Assembly (NCBI GenBank): GCA_028023455.1
Contig: JAQFVV010012423.1
Location: forward strand, 2,685,273 to 2,749,272
DNA from: Epiperipatus broadwayi
Taxonomy: Eukaryota; Onychophora; Udeonychophora; Euonychophora; Peripatidae
Length of the DNA: 64,000 nucleotides
Reading direction: 5' to 3'
Made by a program: the position numbers and the translations under genes. Below the pieces are notes generated by a model, which saw only the letters and a program-made list of their open reading frames with translations, was not told the DNA's origin and made no database searches. Each line of letters opens with the position of its first letter. Positions within the stretch are counted from its first letter, which is position 1. This document shows, one piece after another, positions 39,366 to 51,115 of this stretch.

Positions 39366-40055
39366 TATCATTAAAAACCAATCAACACTTAGACAATCCT
39401 AATATCAATAACAATCAACAATTTCAAACTCTTGTCATGGCAACCACTTTTTAACAATAAAGGTGGAAACTGACCCTTATTAATGGTATAATATACTTAT
39501 ATAGACATTAAAGATTGCAACTTGACATCAGAGATTGAAATTATTGATACAAAAAAGTTTAAATAAACCTCTCTAAATAGGTAAATATAACCTATTCTGA
39601 ATGTTGACTAAAAAGTCATCACTTATAACATTATAAACTGCAATTATAATATTTCAAATTAAACCCAAAGTATTACTTAAATAATAAGTTTAATAATGCT
39701 TAAGACTAAATGGGTTTGTAAGTAATCATTAAAAACCAGACAACATTTAGACAATCCCTACGTCAATAACAATCAACAATTTCAAACTGTTCTCAAGGCA
39801 ATCTCCTATTAACAAGAAAGATGGAGACCCATCTTTATTAATGGTCTAATATACTTATATAGATAACCAAAGATTGCAACTTGGCCACAGAGATTTAACT
39901 TTTTGATATAAATTTTTTTAAATATATATGTAGATATATTTATATATTCTGCCTTTATTGTTAAAATGAGGCTGCCTGGACAACAGTTTGAAATTGTTGA
40001 TTGTAATTCATGTTGGGATTGTCTAAGTGTTCAATGGTTTTTAATGATATATCTC
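39366..40055. repeat. ~361-bp tandem repeat with an inverted third piece, bounded by (TA)n
   Basis: The sequence from ATCATTAAAAACCA at 39369 recurs at about 39727, 358-361 bp later, including the downstream TATACTTATATAGA stretch. A third piece at about 39955-40050 is inverted. The first ~60 bp are the same family as the spacer duplicated between the TATC arrays at 8760-9268. TA-rich DNA lies at both edges (39353-39369 and about 39917-39945). I found no hammerhead core in it. Confidence 0.75.
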
Positions 40056-40850
40056 CCAATAAATTTAACATTAAATATTTTCCCTTTAGTTACTTGATAT
40101 AAGTGATAATGTAAAAAATAATTACTGAGATTGTACTTAAAAATTTTCTTAATAACAATTTTTTCTAATCTCACTATGTTTATGATGTCTATTGTAAGCT
40201 TTAATAAGCAATAGCTGTCAGATGATCTTACTTAATAAATACATATTTACTGGTGTCCCATCCAAATATCACCCCACTAGTTTTTATCTTACAAATTTCC
40301 TCAGTGAAGAACTTTGGAATTTTTGAACAGTATACTTGGACCTTTTAGATCTAATGTACTTTTTCTTTAGTAACCACTTTTTACTTTTTAGTATGCTATG
40401 AAGATAAAATCTCAAATTGAAAAACCTGTATTTTTTTCCAATTTAAAACAATTAGCTTGCATTAAAAGTCACAAGCTAGCAACTAGTCTAGTAAGCACTA
40501 AATATGGATTTATTAATAATGTCCATGTGGCATCTGTTTGTTACTAAAACATTAAATGGCATAAATGTAATGAGATTGGAAATTGTTGCTATTAGATATC
40601 AAAAATAAGTGTAAACAAAGATCATATGGTGCCTTATTGATAATGCGATGTCTTGGTGATTTTAAAGTTTACAATTGCATCAATCATTTTTAAAATTTTA
40701 AGTATTATAAATGAAGTCAGATGAACAATTAAATGTATGAACAATAAAAAAACCTCTCCAAAAATAATAGAAAGAAAGAGAGAGAGAAAGAAAAACAAAT
40801 GAACAAATAGAGATGTTGTCACCAAAAATATGTTAAATATAATACAGGTT
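40056..40850. other. AT-rich DNA without recognisable genes
   Basis: Nothing supported. Confidence 0.5.
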
Positions 40851-42075
40851 CATTAAATGACTGGAAATTGGTATTAATATTTAAAAAATAGAAAGAAATG
40901 CTATTAAAGTATTTAGATATAACAGACTTTGGTAAACAATTCTACACAAAATATTTACTAAAACTCAGGTATTGAATAGTTTGGGCTCAATCAAAATAAT
41001 ATGGCAGATTTAAAAATACTTACAATACAATAATTCACAACTAAGTTTTAAAAAAACATTCTAAAAAAATCCATGTTGATGAGTTAAAAATTTTATATTG
41101 AATTTATAGATTATAAAAAGATATCTGATTCCATAAGCATTTTTTTTACAGTGGATAGAGTTTTAAAACATTAAGATATAGATATTCATCACTTCAAATT
41201 TTGAGGCCTATGCATTAAAGAGGAATGGCAATTATCATATACCATTATATACCAAGAAGATTAAAATTGATAGAAGTATGGTATAAGGGTCCATGTTTTC
41301 AAAACTTTTGCAAAAGTTTTATGTGAATTATGTTGTGATTTGAAATGATTTAAAATGTGAAACATGAAATATAAATAAAATTTTAATTATTTAAGTCCTA
41401 TGGATTTTGTAGGTGATATATTTTTTCATAAATAATGCTACAGAACTTCAGGAGATCAACAATATAGAACGAAATACAAATGCTGAAAAGATTCATGTTA
41501 TATACAATAATTTTTGCTAAAAAAAAAAAAAAGAGTAAAACTTGATAATTAAAAAAAGTTAACTATAAATATCTTGTTCAGAGTTATTAATAAAAATGGA
41601 AACATAATAGCTAAAATCAATCGTAGAATAAAATTTACATGGAGCACTCTAAAAAAGAAAATATTATTATTTACTTGAAAGGCTTTTAATAAATGTGGTT
41701 TACCAGTATTTATTTATGGATAAAGACTTTGACAATTAATAAAAGATCAATTAATTGTTTTTACAATATAAAGCAAAACATGGAGCTTGAGAAAATGAAC
41801 AGGTATTGTTGTGAAATTGAGTTGAGTAGCGCATTATTAGAAGTTGTGCTAATAGATGCACAATTTAAGTCCCAAACAGGTCCCAGAAGATTGTAAAAGT
41901 TGTAAAAGAAACTGCAACTGAAATAGTTGGATGAAAAACAGAAGTTTGTTAGAGAGATATAGAAAAGAGAAGCTCTAATTCACAAAAATAGAATTAAATA
42001 TGAGATACGCTTAGAATATGACGAATTGAGAACGGTTGAAAGGATGATGGTCATCATCATATATATATACATTAT
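40851..42075 (+). pseudogene. RTE-like LINE, heavily decayed (copy C)
   Basis: Scattered matches in order with the element at 18.2-20.2 kb: the FTKII/QRTLD region near 40940-41000, an IDYKK...DSI motif A remnant near 41100-41130, the TAVLQEVFCGL region near 41310, a DG/N-I-I-x-K segment near 41590, and the PVFIYG segment near 41705. It ends with GGATGATGGTCATCATCAT and a (TA)n, the same tail type as copies A and B. Stops are frequent, so it is much older than copy A. Confidence 0.75.
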
Positions 42076-42655
42076 TTTAGTATTAATGCTGTGATTATAT
42101 TTATTTTTATTCTTTTTAATATCAACTTGCATCTAAAGAAATGAAAATAATAAATAACTAATTTTTTCTTTTTATATGATTTTTTAATTATAATTGATTT
42201 TTAAACTTTTACTAGAAAAACAAGATTACTTTAAGGTAATTAAGTAGCATTTAGTTTTTAAGTTAATAAACATCAAAATTAAATTTTTTTTATCAATTTT
42301 TAACATTTGTGCAACTAATTTATATTTACTGTTTATTTATTATTCACTTCATTAAAAAATAATTTTCAATAATAACAAGTAATAGTGGAAAATAGTAAAA
42401 CAAATTAAGAAAACAACGTTAAAAAAGAAAGTATACTTTTTTAAAAATAAAAATCAATTGACGTAATGTAAAAATAAATTAAAAAAATCCTCCATGTGGA
42501 TGTTAATATTTTAAGTACTATTTTAACTTTCTTTTTATTTTTAAGTTTTTGTAGCTGTAAAATTATTTGTTTTACCATCATTTTATTAAGAATTAAGATA
42601 TATTATATAAGACAATCTAAATAGAGCTAACAATAATATATTAAAAGCTACAAAC
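42076..42655. other. AT-rich DNA without recognisable genes
   Basis: Nothing supported. Confidence 0.5.
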
Positions 42656-42935
42656 AGGATTGCCGTGTTTAACATATAAAAGGCGTGTTTCTAGTTTCGT
42701 TTCAATCAATTTTTGAGTATGCTCCATTCATTTTTGTTTATCTTCTATAGTTCGGTTTATTTGCTTCATCCTATGTTCGAACCTTGATTCCATCTGTTTT
42801 TGGTCATATTCCATAGAAATTTGGATTATCTTCCATAGTTTGGATCATTTGCTTTTGATTATGCTTTATTTGCTTTTAACTTTTTGATTATTTTTCATCG
42901 TTTGGTTTATTAGCTCCATCTTCAATTGCAATTGT
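42656..42935 (-). pseudogene. Possible gag-like coiled-coil remnant
   Basis: The minus-strand translation gives a glutamine-, lysine- and methionine-rich stretch (for example SMEYDQKQMESRFEHRMKQI) with a few stops. It resembles invertebrate gypsy Gag coiled coils in composition. No zinc knuckle or protease is adjacent, so the call rests on composition only. Confidence 0.3.
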
Positions 42936-43111
42936 TTAATAATATATCAATAGTAGAATATATTTTACTAACTTAGTCAAATTGCATGTTAATAAAGGTG
43001 CTTGTCTAGCAATATACAGTGTTATATGTGTATAGAGAATAAATATTATATATAATATTAATATTAAAAAATTTTGAACATGGATGAACCCACAAAATAT
43101 GTATTATATAT

Positions 43112-43836
43112 ATATAAAAACAAAAAAAAGACTTATAAATCCAATAAATAATATTATATTTCAACCAGAGGACTGGTTTTCATCAGAAAGAAAAAAAAAT
43201 ACACAGTAAAATGGCGATAATCAAAAATTACAGATTTGGTAAAAGAGTAAAAATTTAACAAAACCCCCCTCATTGGTCACAAAATCTAACACAGAATATC
43301 TACCCAATCAATGACAAAATTCAAACAACAAAATAAACTACATTCCCTCCTAATCAAGCTTAAATTCTATTTAAATTAAAATAAATATAAAAATAAAAAA
43401 TCCAAAATTAAAAATTAAAATATACATATGTGCATACATAGAAAAATTAGACTATGCTCACATACAAAAAATAGCTGTTTTTGTATGTGAGCATAGTCTA
43501 ATTTTTCTATGTATGCACATATGTATATTTAAATTTTTAATTTTGGATTTTTTATTTTTATATTTATTTTAATTTAAATAGAATTTAAGCTTGATTAGGA
43601 GGGAATGTAGTTTTTTTTGTTGTTTGAATTTTGTCATTGATTGGGTAGATATTCTGTGTTAGATTTTGTGACCAATCAGGGGGGTTTTGTTAAATTTTTA
43701 ATCTTTTACCAAATCTGTAATTTTTGATTATCACCATTTTACTGTGTATTTTTTTTCTTTCTGATGAAAACCAGTCCTCTGGTTGAAATATAATATTATT
43801 TATTGTGATTTATAAGTCTTTTTTTTGTTTTTATAT
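43112..43836. repeat. 725-bp near-perfect palindrome with hammerhead-like cores
   Basis: Arms 43112-43470 and 43478-43836 are reverse complements with few differences and a 7-bp centre. Each arm contains, on opposite strands, CTGATGA, an extra A, stem II AACCAG/CTGGTT closing TCCT, then GAAA (43761-43788 on the plus strand). I could not find a stem I partner or a convincing cleavage triplet, so activity is doubtful. TA-rich DNA borders the left arm. The unit may be a pair of inverted Penelope-type pseudo-LTRs: a Penelope-like C terminus begins 60 bp further on. Confidence 0.85.
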
Positions 43837-43897
43837 GTATTTCCTTTGGTTAGTTTGTTATATATTAATATTTTGATATTCTCATATTAAATTAACA

Positions 43898-44137
43898 AAT
43901 CATGATATCAATTTTGAAAAAACAAATATTTTAGCAAAAATTGAACAATATGACCAGAGATTGCTAAGAGAAGCTATAGAGATTTTTAAAAGGCCTAAGA
44001 GCATAAATGAAAGGTGTGAGTTAAAGAAGATTAACAACATTTGGAAGAAACTATTGGAAGAGAAAATAAATTTTAAAACTTCTCAACAAATAGAATTTAA
44101 ATATGAGGAGAAAAAAAACGATAAAAAACGATTTTAA
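43898..44137 (+). pseudogene. Penelope-like element, C-terminal fragment
   Basis: A 79-codon open stretch ending in TAA at 44135-44137. It reads HDINFEKTNILAKIEQYDQR, then LLREAIEIFKRPKSINERCE, then an IWKKLL segment. The pattern (HxIxFxxTxILA ... RLxREAIEI.K ... N ... W..LL) is that of the region after the GIY-YIG endonuclease in Penelope-like retroelements. No start codon is called because this is an internal fragment; RT and GIY-YIG are missing. A hammerhead follows 33 bp downstream of the stop, as expected for a Penelope pseudo-LTR. Confidence 0.65.
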
Positions 44138-44170
44138 ATCTCACATGCATTCTTATGATTTGAGAAAGAG

Positions 44171-44216
44171 GATGCTCTGAGGAAGGTACTTGATATTGTA
44201 CTGAAACGTCAGCATT
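44171..44216 (+). ncRNA. Hammerhead ribozyme of the Penelope type
   Basis: Stem I GATGCT (44171-44176) pairs with AGCATT (44211-44216), 5 Watson-Crick pairs plus a G-T wobble, and may extend by one more wobble. The core CTGAGGA is at 44177-44183 (position 7 of the core is free). One extra A follows; an extra nucleotide here is known from a viroid hammerhead. Stem II GGTAC/GTACT closes TTGATATT. GAAA is at 44203-44206, then a minimal stem III AC/GT and C17 at 44210. Predicted cleavage is 44210/44211. The two-pair stem III without a loop is typical of Penelope-like elements and implies dimeric action. Confidence 0.75.
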
Positions 44217-45497
44217 TAGCTTTTTAACTACACGGAATATCCCGCAAATAGTAATAATAATATGACATATATATATATATTAGAATAAATGATAAAATAT
44301 ATTAAAATAAATTATGATAATGATATTTTAGAAGTAAAAATTTATATAAAGATTTTGACAGAAATTGTACTTTTTATAAGTTTACCTAAAAATTTATTCT
44401 AAATTCAACTGTTAGATTTTATTTTTAAAGTTTTTGCTTTCTTGTCATTTACTCATTTCTCATAATCATTTTAATTGATTTTTTTTGACATTTGTAAGAA
44501 AAGATATTAAAATTACAAGTTTTACATAATTCCCCCTAAAATTTGAAATTTTAAAAACTGGAAGCAATCCAATTTTTCTCAAACGTCTAAAAAAGTAAAA
44601 TGTCGAAAATTGACACATTCACCTGAAACATGTAAGAAATAAAGTTTAGAATTAACTTTCTATTAATAGCAGTGGTTTAAAAAATTTACAGTTATATATA
44701 ATCCAATTACTTAAAATGTTTTATGTGTGTATAAATTGACTCTGTCAAAGCCTTTGCAATTTAATTAAACTTGAGGTCTCATAATTGTTATACCTACTGA
44801 AATAAGAATTTGACTTAGTTGGATATTTTTTCTTAACTTGTTTTACAAATAAATATGTTTGTTAAATAATTGACAATAATTTAATTTAAGTTGTAAGTAC
44901 AGAAAGTTTGCTAATTAAAATTAAATTGTAATAACTTAATTTCATATATTTATTATCTCAATTTGAAGATAAACTTATAAAATGGTAGAACATTTAAAAA
45001 GATGGGAAAAAGATTACAAAAATTGGAAAAAGATTACAAAAATTAGAAGTGTATGATAACAATCCTATATGATTCTCTAACCAAGATTAATATTAAATTG
45101 AAACTTTTAATAATTATATTAGGTGCAGAAAATATGTACCTAAATATTAGGGGGGGGGGTTACTGTTGTTAATGTATATGTAAGACAAAAATGTTGAACA
45201 CAGGATATTAGAACATGGTAAGGATAAAAATAAATAAAAAAAATGTAGGATATATATATATTAAGTGGAAGATTTTTACAGCCTTTATAGAGTTAACTAT
45301 TAAAAATAGAAATTTCCATGTATTTATCAAAATTAACTTACAATCCAATGCACCAATTAAACCAGGCCATTAAAAACTGATTATGCCTACTAGCAATAAT
45401 ATTTTGGCTTATTTATTTTTTATCTAAAAGTGAAGCCACTATCAGTTTAATATTCTAGATAAAAATCATACATATATGCATTTTACATATGTGAAAA
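44217..45497. other. AT-rich DNA without recognisable genes
   Basis: A (TA)n at about 44266-44280 follows the Penelope-type segment. A duplicated GGAAAAAGATTACAAAAATT lies at about 45004-45043 and a G-run near 45150. Nothing else is supported. Confidence 0.5.
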
Positions 45498-45731
45498 CTA
45501 AAAAACCATTCTAATCACAGCAAAAACACCACTTGTTATAGCATTCTTGATTCTTAGAATTTTCATGTTAGCTGGCAGTACTCTGGTTATAATATTTTGT
45601 CTAGCTGGACTCAAAAATAAGAAAGCAGTAAAAATATGTCTAATAGTTTCATCTTCTATTTTACATAAGCTACATAATGGTTCTATTTTAGAGAATTTTC
45701 TATGATTTACCAAAAAATGATTCATTGGCAA
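45498..45731 (-). pseudogene. LINE ORF2 zinc-knuckle tail
   Basis: A 77-aa frame with CSLC followed by IRHIFTAFLFLSP. It fits the usual C-x2-C...H...C tail, but the last cysteine appears replaced. It lies 3' of the preceding frame after an interruption of about 110 bp. Confidence 0.6.
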
Positions 45732-45839
45732 GACTTTAGAATTAAATTTTATGATAAGTCAATATATTTGGCTTCCAAGTAGCAAAATTTTAATTTCCTG
45801 ATTAGTAATCTGGTAGATAAATCAAGCTCAGTAGTTAAT

Positions 45840-46682
45840 TTAATAATGTTTGCATGCATGTATTTGTAAACTTGTCAGTAAGTAAGTGTTAGCATTGTCA
45901 ATAATTGATGCCGTAACTTTGAAGAATTTGTTGGCATATGCTAGCAGCTCCATGGCCCACTTACTTTGTATGGGTGGAAGCATGTCAATAGGTTCAATTT
46001 CATCTTGTAATGAGTCCACTGGCAATCTTGCATTCATCACCTTAAGCATTGATAGGGATTTAAGAATAAAAAAGGTGTTAAGATCATGCAACCCAAGCCC
46101 ATTCAGGTCTTTCGGTCTCTGCATCTTGGCTAAACTGATGGTTACTGTTTCCCTCTTCCACAAGATTCCAGTGCAGACTAAATTTATTACATTCTGAAAG
46201 GACCTGGTTAGTTTAAAAAGTGGCATGCAGTAATTAATTTGTGAAAGCACCAACATATTAATCAGTGCTGTCTTATCTGGGAGTGATGAGTAGATCCCTG
46301 AGAGAGCACTTGCAACCTTTTGGGTTTTTTCTAGAATGCTGTTTTGCAGTGCTCTTCTCATAGATGACCTGGACAGCACCATGGGAAATCCAAAAAAGTT
46401 TTGAGGTTTTCCCAAGAATTTTGAGAGAATTTCTGTCGCCCAATGGATCTTCCAGGTAGCAGATTTTTCAGACTTTATTTTTAGCCCATATCTCTCAGTG
46501 TATTCATCCAGCAGTTTATATAGTTTGAGGAAATATTTATGTGAGGGGAGGAAGACTATAATGTAATCAACATAGCAAGTATTTATGTGAGGGGAGGACA
46601 ACTGTAATGTCATCAACATATAATATGTGATGAACTTCCTCCCGTAGCACTGGGACAAATATCCCAGAAAGGTGTTTCTCAA
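45840..46682 (-). pseudogene. LINE ORF2 thumb and C-terminal region
   Basis: A 280-aa frame whose start repeats part of motif C because of the 46-bp duplication (here CYVDYIIVF, with the second aspartate changed to tyrosine). It continues with YTERYGLKIKSEKSATW, KFLGKPQNFFGFPMVL, QINYCMPLFKL, a GILWKRE segment and KDLNGLGLHDLNTFF. This is the connection and thumb of L1-type RTs. Confidence 0.82.
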
Positions 46683-47274
46683 TAGCTGTTAATAGAGGGT
46701 TTACATAGGCTATGAAATACAAGGTGCTAAGAGGTGACCCCTGGGGTATTGATAGATGTGGTTTAAACCCTGGGGCCAAAGAGCCATCCAATGATGTATA
46801 TATTGATCTATTTAGCAGTAGATTTGCTGTGATTCTCATGTAGACTTTGGGTACCCTGTAGTACTCCAAAATTGAGAATAATTTTGCCGGCACCATGGAG
46901 TCAAATCCTGCCATGAAGTCCACCTGCATCACAATAGGTCCTGATGTCTTTTGGGTCCTTATATACTCCACCAATAAGGCAAATCTCTTTACTGCCTTAA
47001 TGGTGGATGATCCCTTGTGAGCAAATTGGTGCAAAAAATGTTACTGAGCAGGCACTGTTTGGATCTTATCCTTAACAAGTAAGTTGATGATTTTTATTAA
47101 TAATGGGGATACTGATATGCATCTTAAATTAGTTAATGGAGATGGATTCAATGGCTTTTTGAGAAAAGGCACAAGCACAATAGGGTACAGGTTAGGGATT
47201 GTCTGAAATTCCCTGGACAGTGCACCAATGACTTGATGGATTATTTTAACTGTGAAATTACTCAGGGGCAACAA
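46567..47274 (-). pseudogene. LINE reverse transcriptase domain, L1/Tx1-like
   Basis: Reading from 47274: LKKPLNPSPLTNLRCISVSP (motif 1), then after a frame change HQFAHKGSSTIKAV, QVDFMAGFDSM with the motif A aspartate, LSIPQGSPLSTLYF (motif B) and LYVDDITVV with the catalytic aspartates (motif C). The catalytic residues are intact. A 46-bp direct duplication (46534-46579 and 46580-46625) repeats motif C and shifts the frame, cutting this part from the C-terminal part. Confidence 0.85.
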
Positions 47275-47870
47275 GACAAATCACAGTATATTGTGAAGGC
47301 CCAGATGTACATGTTCTGGATAAGACCTCAACCAGTGGATAATTTGCTGCTCAGTAATGGCATGATCTTGTGGCACTAGGTCACCTTGCCAAACATTTCC
47401 AATTTCAATAATTGGAATTTTGGAACTTCTTCCTAAATTGATCATCTATTTTCTCCAACATAGTGTTTCCTATGTAGTTACAATTATCTACAGACAGCAT
47501 TGAGGGTGTGGATCTTCTTTGTGCACCAATGGCCCACCTCAAATAGCTTCATGTCCAGTTGTTCTTTGTGGATAAATCGATCTTGGCTCTTTTTACTGCA
47601 ATATAATTTGCAAGCACCTTCTCTTTATCTCTGTATTGCTTTTTGAGGCTAAGGTTATCTTCCACCCTGGCCTTCATAGTTGTTAGCTCACTGACTCCAC
47701 TATGGTATCCAGCTCCTTTAGCAGTCTTGTGGGCCCCTTTGTTTTCATCCTGAAGGGGTTGAGCAGAGAACCTAAGATTCCCACAAATGTCAATTATGAC
47801 TGCAATGGATCCAAGGAAAGGAGCTGGATCTTGTGGAAGAGGATATACACCTTGGAGAACATCCATTCAG

Positions 47871-50036
47871 GCATATTTTCTTTATTTAACATTCTGACTG
47901 TTTTCATGTTGATTATGGAAGTCAGTGATAGAGGGCTACATTTAGGGAAATTAACATGGATAAATGATCAGAATAAGTTACCAATTGTAGTTCAGCTTCT
48001 AAATCATGATAAATTTCACCACTGTGATAGAGTAAATCAATTAGAGTTCTGTGCTGCCATGTGTTTTTGCTATAATTAGAATGGGAATGTTCCTGCTTTA
48101 TGCCATGTAGTTAACTAGAAATTATTTTGTTTTTAAGCAAGGAAGTAAAGAACCATGGGAAGTATGTAAAAAATTTATTCAAAGAACTATGTTCAGGGAT
48201 TGCTTATTAATGCCAGAAAAGCTCTTCAGGGACACTCGGGGGCAACTTAGGCCACTGGATGAAGAGCCTATCCTCAGGCATGCTAATTAAAAATTAATTC
48301 AAGATTAAAAAATAAATAGTCCAGTTAGATCGAGAATGACAAAGAATCACCGCCAAACAAATTATGGACTGCACAATGATCACTGGCTAAGTCCCTAAAT
48401 GAAGAGCCAGTTGTTCTGCTATAAAACTAGTTACATAATAATTATAGACTAAGTTTGAATGCTGAGCTTCTTGCTCTGATCATGAAATTAATTTGTCATA
48501 ATAATAACTAATGTATCAAATGGGTATATTTTCTAGTTTGGAAAATTATTTACTAATGATTGTTATAATAAGTGTAAAAATCTAAACAAATGTATACTAA
48601 CAAGATTTATACTGTAATTGTACGTGTATTTTCCTTAATAAAAAACAAACAACTAAAAAACCATAACTTCTTAAATATTTTTATAAATAAACAATCTCTC
48701 GAGTTATATATGTCAATTAAATATTTTTGTGGGGCATTTATTAAAGTAAATATTAAAAGTATAATAAAAATGCAATCACTTTTCACTTAGTACAATAAAT
48801 AGTATAAATAATATAAGAATTCATTTTTTTATATATACCTAGATAATGTTCAGCTATAATGTGATTAGCAAATAACCAATTAAAACTGATAATTGCAAAC
48901 TGAAATCATTCCATCAGTAATGGTATTTTTGGTTGACTTTTATGAATCAAAAGTCATACATACATATTCTACATGAATAAATACTGGAGTTCACAACTTC
49001 CAAAATACGTTTTGCAAGTAAATAAGTTTGTCACCGAAAAAAAATGTATATGTTAATTAGAAGATTTTTTTTAATATTTATAGATGTGAGTATTGAAAAT
49101 ATAATGGTAATTATGATACAGTTATACAAACAGCTAAATAAGACTGGCAACTAAATACCCAGTAAATTAAATGTGAAATTGCTTTTATCTCAGTACTTAT
49201 TTTAAATAGATCATAAGCATATAACTATAGATTAGAAAAATATTTTTAATATGGTAATGAGATTTGTGTTTAGCAATAAAAAAAGAGTGTGGGTGTGCAT
49301 GGATATAACTTTCTGTTTTAAAATTTAAAACATTATTATCTAAAATCTAACTTACTTTATTTAAAAAAAGATGGACATTATCAAATGATATTATTTAATA
49401 AAACTAAAAATGCATTCTATAAAATGAATATATAATGTATTTATTATTTGAGAAGTGATGTATTTTGTTTTCAAATATTTTTGGTAACACATACAATGGT
49501 CAAATATCCAATATAAAAATAATTATTTGTCCACAATGTTGTTATTGATATATACTTAATATAATAATCAATATAAATATAACTGAAACAAACAATTAAT
49601 TATATTTACAATTATTTAATTATCAACCCAGCTTTCATCTCTTATTGAGACATTTTCAAAATACATCAATTTTATTTAGATTGATTATTATATTTTAGGT
49701 AATATTTTTTTAAAGTAATTTTTTTGTGCAATATTATAACACATTAAAAGAGACATTCTAAAAGAAGATTAGTTATGTCTTTCGAAAAATGTCAAAGAAA
49801 TTGTACACTGGAACATAAGGATAAAATAACATTCAGAATACCATGGTATTAATTACCAGATAATCTAAATATTGACATAAACAGGAGTTTATAAATTTAT
49901 GTTCGAATTTTTCAAATGACATTTTTCATTCTTATTCTTTATTTTTCATTCAAAAACATAGATATAATAAACACCTCCATACTTCTTCATTCTTTTTAAA
50001 TTCATATAAATAAAGATATAATAAAAGACAAATGCC
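47871..50036. other. Possible further LINE 5' sequence, then AT-rich DNA
   Basis: 47871-48450 is less AT-rich and may still belong to the LINE, but no endonuclease motif can be read. Beyond about 48500 the DNA is AT-rich with nothing recognisable. Confidence 0.4.
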
Positions 50037-50098
50037 CCCCAAGATGCATTTTGGGCTGAACCAGCACTCATCAGTTGGCCAGGACACTATCTCTCATA
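50037..50098 (-). repeat. Decayed hammerhead repeat, relative of 23.85 kb
   Basis: The minus strand reads CCAA, CTGATGA, GTGCT with loop GGTTC and AGCCC (one mismatch), then AAA where GAA is required (G12 to A), stem III ATGCAT, C, TTGG. Stem I, stem III and the cleavage triplet survive, but the core base change should abolish cleavage. The flanking GACACTATCTCTC stretch and the following TA-rich tail match 23.9 kb. Confidence 0.75.
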
Positions 50099-50958
50099 TA
50101 TATCTCTATTATATGCAAAGTATTTATCTAGAGTAAATTGTTACATTTTCATTTACCATTGTCAAACTCCCTCCCCTCACAAGTTTGACGCAATCCATTT
50201 CAGATAAATACACTAATGATTATTACTAATCATTTTCGAAACTAGAGATTATCTTTAGCACAGATATAAACTCTAAATCTCAGTGAAAATGTAACAATCA
50301 AAGAACATTGAAAATAAATAACTAAGGAAAAAAAAATTGTTTGGGAAACAATCTTGGTTGTAATGAGCAATTTGTTATTATTATTTCTGGCAAGAAAATT
50401 ATTTACAAAAATATCTAATTTCAAAAAGGCCAACATTAATTAATTACTTTATAAAAATAGAAATCTTGATTAAATTTTTTTTAAAAATATTTTCAAGGAG
50501 AATTATTATTGAACTTGTGTCTTATCATTATTATATTTACAGTTAGTAACAAATAACATGAACTATTGACAAATAACTATATCTATTTAGCATATCCATA
50601 CTAATGGTCTGTTTTAATAATATCCATCTTTATTAGGTTATTAATTTTTTCAAGTCGCTTAAGGGAAAAAAACAACCTGTGGATTATCTTATGTATACTT
50701 TTGTTATATTTGACATTAGTATTAAAAATATATAAGTTTATTTAATATATTTATTTATTTAAAAAAAAATTATATTTTGGAATTTCTCAAGATTAATATA
50801 TAATCTTGAAGAACATATATATGTATTTAGTAATAGTACAATAATGAAACATATTGCAGACATTAACATTTCTTGTGGGTCTATAAAGATTATTATATCC
50901 ACTTGAATGCAAGTAGTTAAAATAGATTGTATATATAATTTACATTTAATATTAAATT
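50099..50958. other. AT-rich DNA without recognisable genes
   Basis: Nothing supported. Confidence 0.5.
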
Positions 50959-51115
50959 GTATATATATATGAAAAACAAAAAAACACAAGTTAAAAACTT
51001 GCTAATGCTTGTATTTATGATAACAGATGGTGTTCTACCAAAAACACTGTCAAGCGTAGTTTTCTGTTTACATAAACGTCAGAGCGAGCATTCACTATCT
51101 CTAACTTTAATTCCA

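Larger units (their letters stand above)
38228..39369. repeat. Inverted array of a 414-bp hammerhead satellite (family A), bounded by (TA)n
   Basis: Unit 1 (38245-38658) is followed by a partial direct copy (38659-38745). Then come an inverted partial copy (38746-38991) and an inverted longer copy (38992-39353). (TA)n lies on both sides (38229-38244 and 39353-39369). The unit length is 414 bp, measured between repeated GAAAAACAAAAC starts. Three hammerhead motifs lie in it, two of them on the same strand exactly 414 nt apart. It is related to family B at 50971-51806 and to the fragment at 20211. Short tandem units carrying type I hammerheads are the hallmark of animal retrozymes. Frames inside it are not genes. 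Confidence 0.9.
45498..47870 (-). mobile_element. L1/Tx1-like LINE ORF2 remnant, minus strand
   Basis: Pieces on the minus strand follow one another: the region before RT (47866-47549), the RT N terminus (47274-47041), the RT catalytic part (47034-46567), the thumb and C-terminal region (46682-45840) and a cysteine-histidine tail (45731-45498). It is less AT-rich than its surroundings. Phrases such as NGLGLHDLNTFFILKSL after the RT resemble the L1/Tx1-type group. Endonuclease and ORF1 are not seen upstream, although weakly coding-like DNA continues to about 48300. It is broken by stops and a tandem duplication. Confidence 0.82.

Noticed and set aside
47702-48079. 125-aa plus-strand frame
   Set aside because: It is antisense to the LINE ORF2 region and has no domain.
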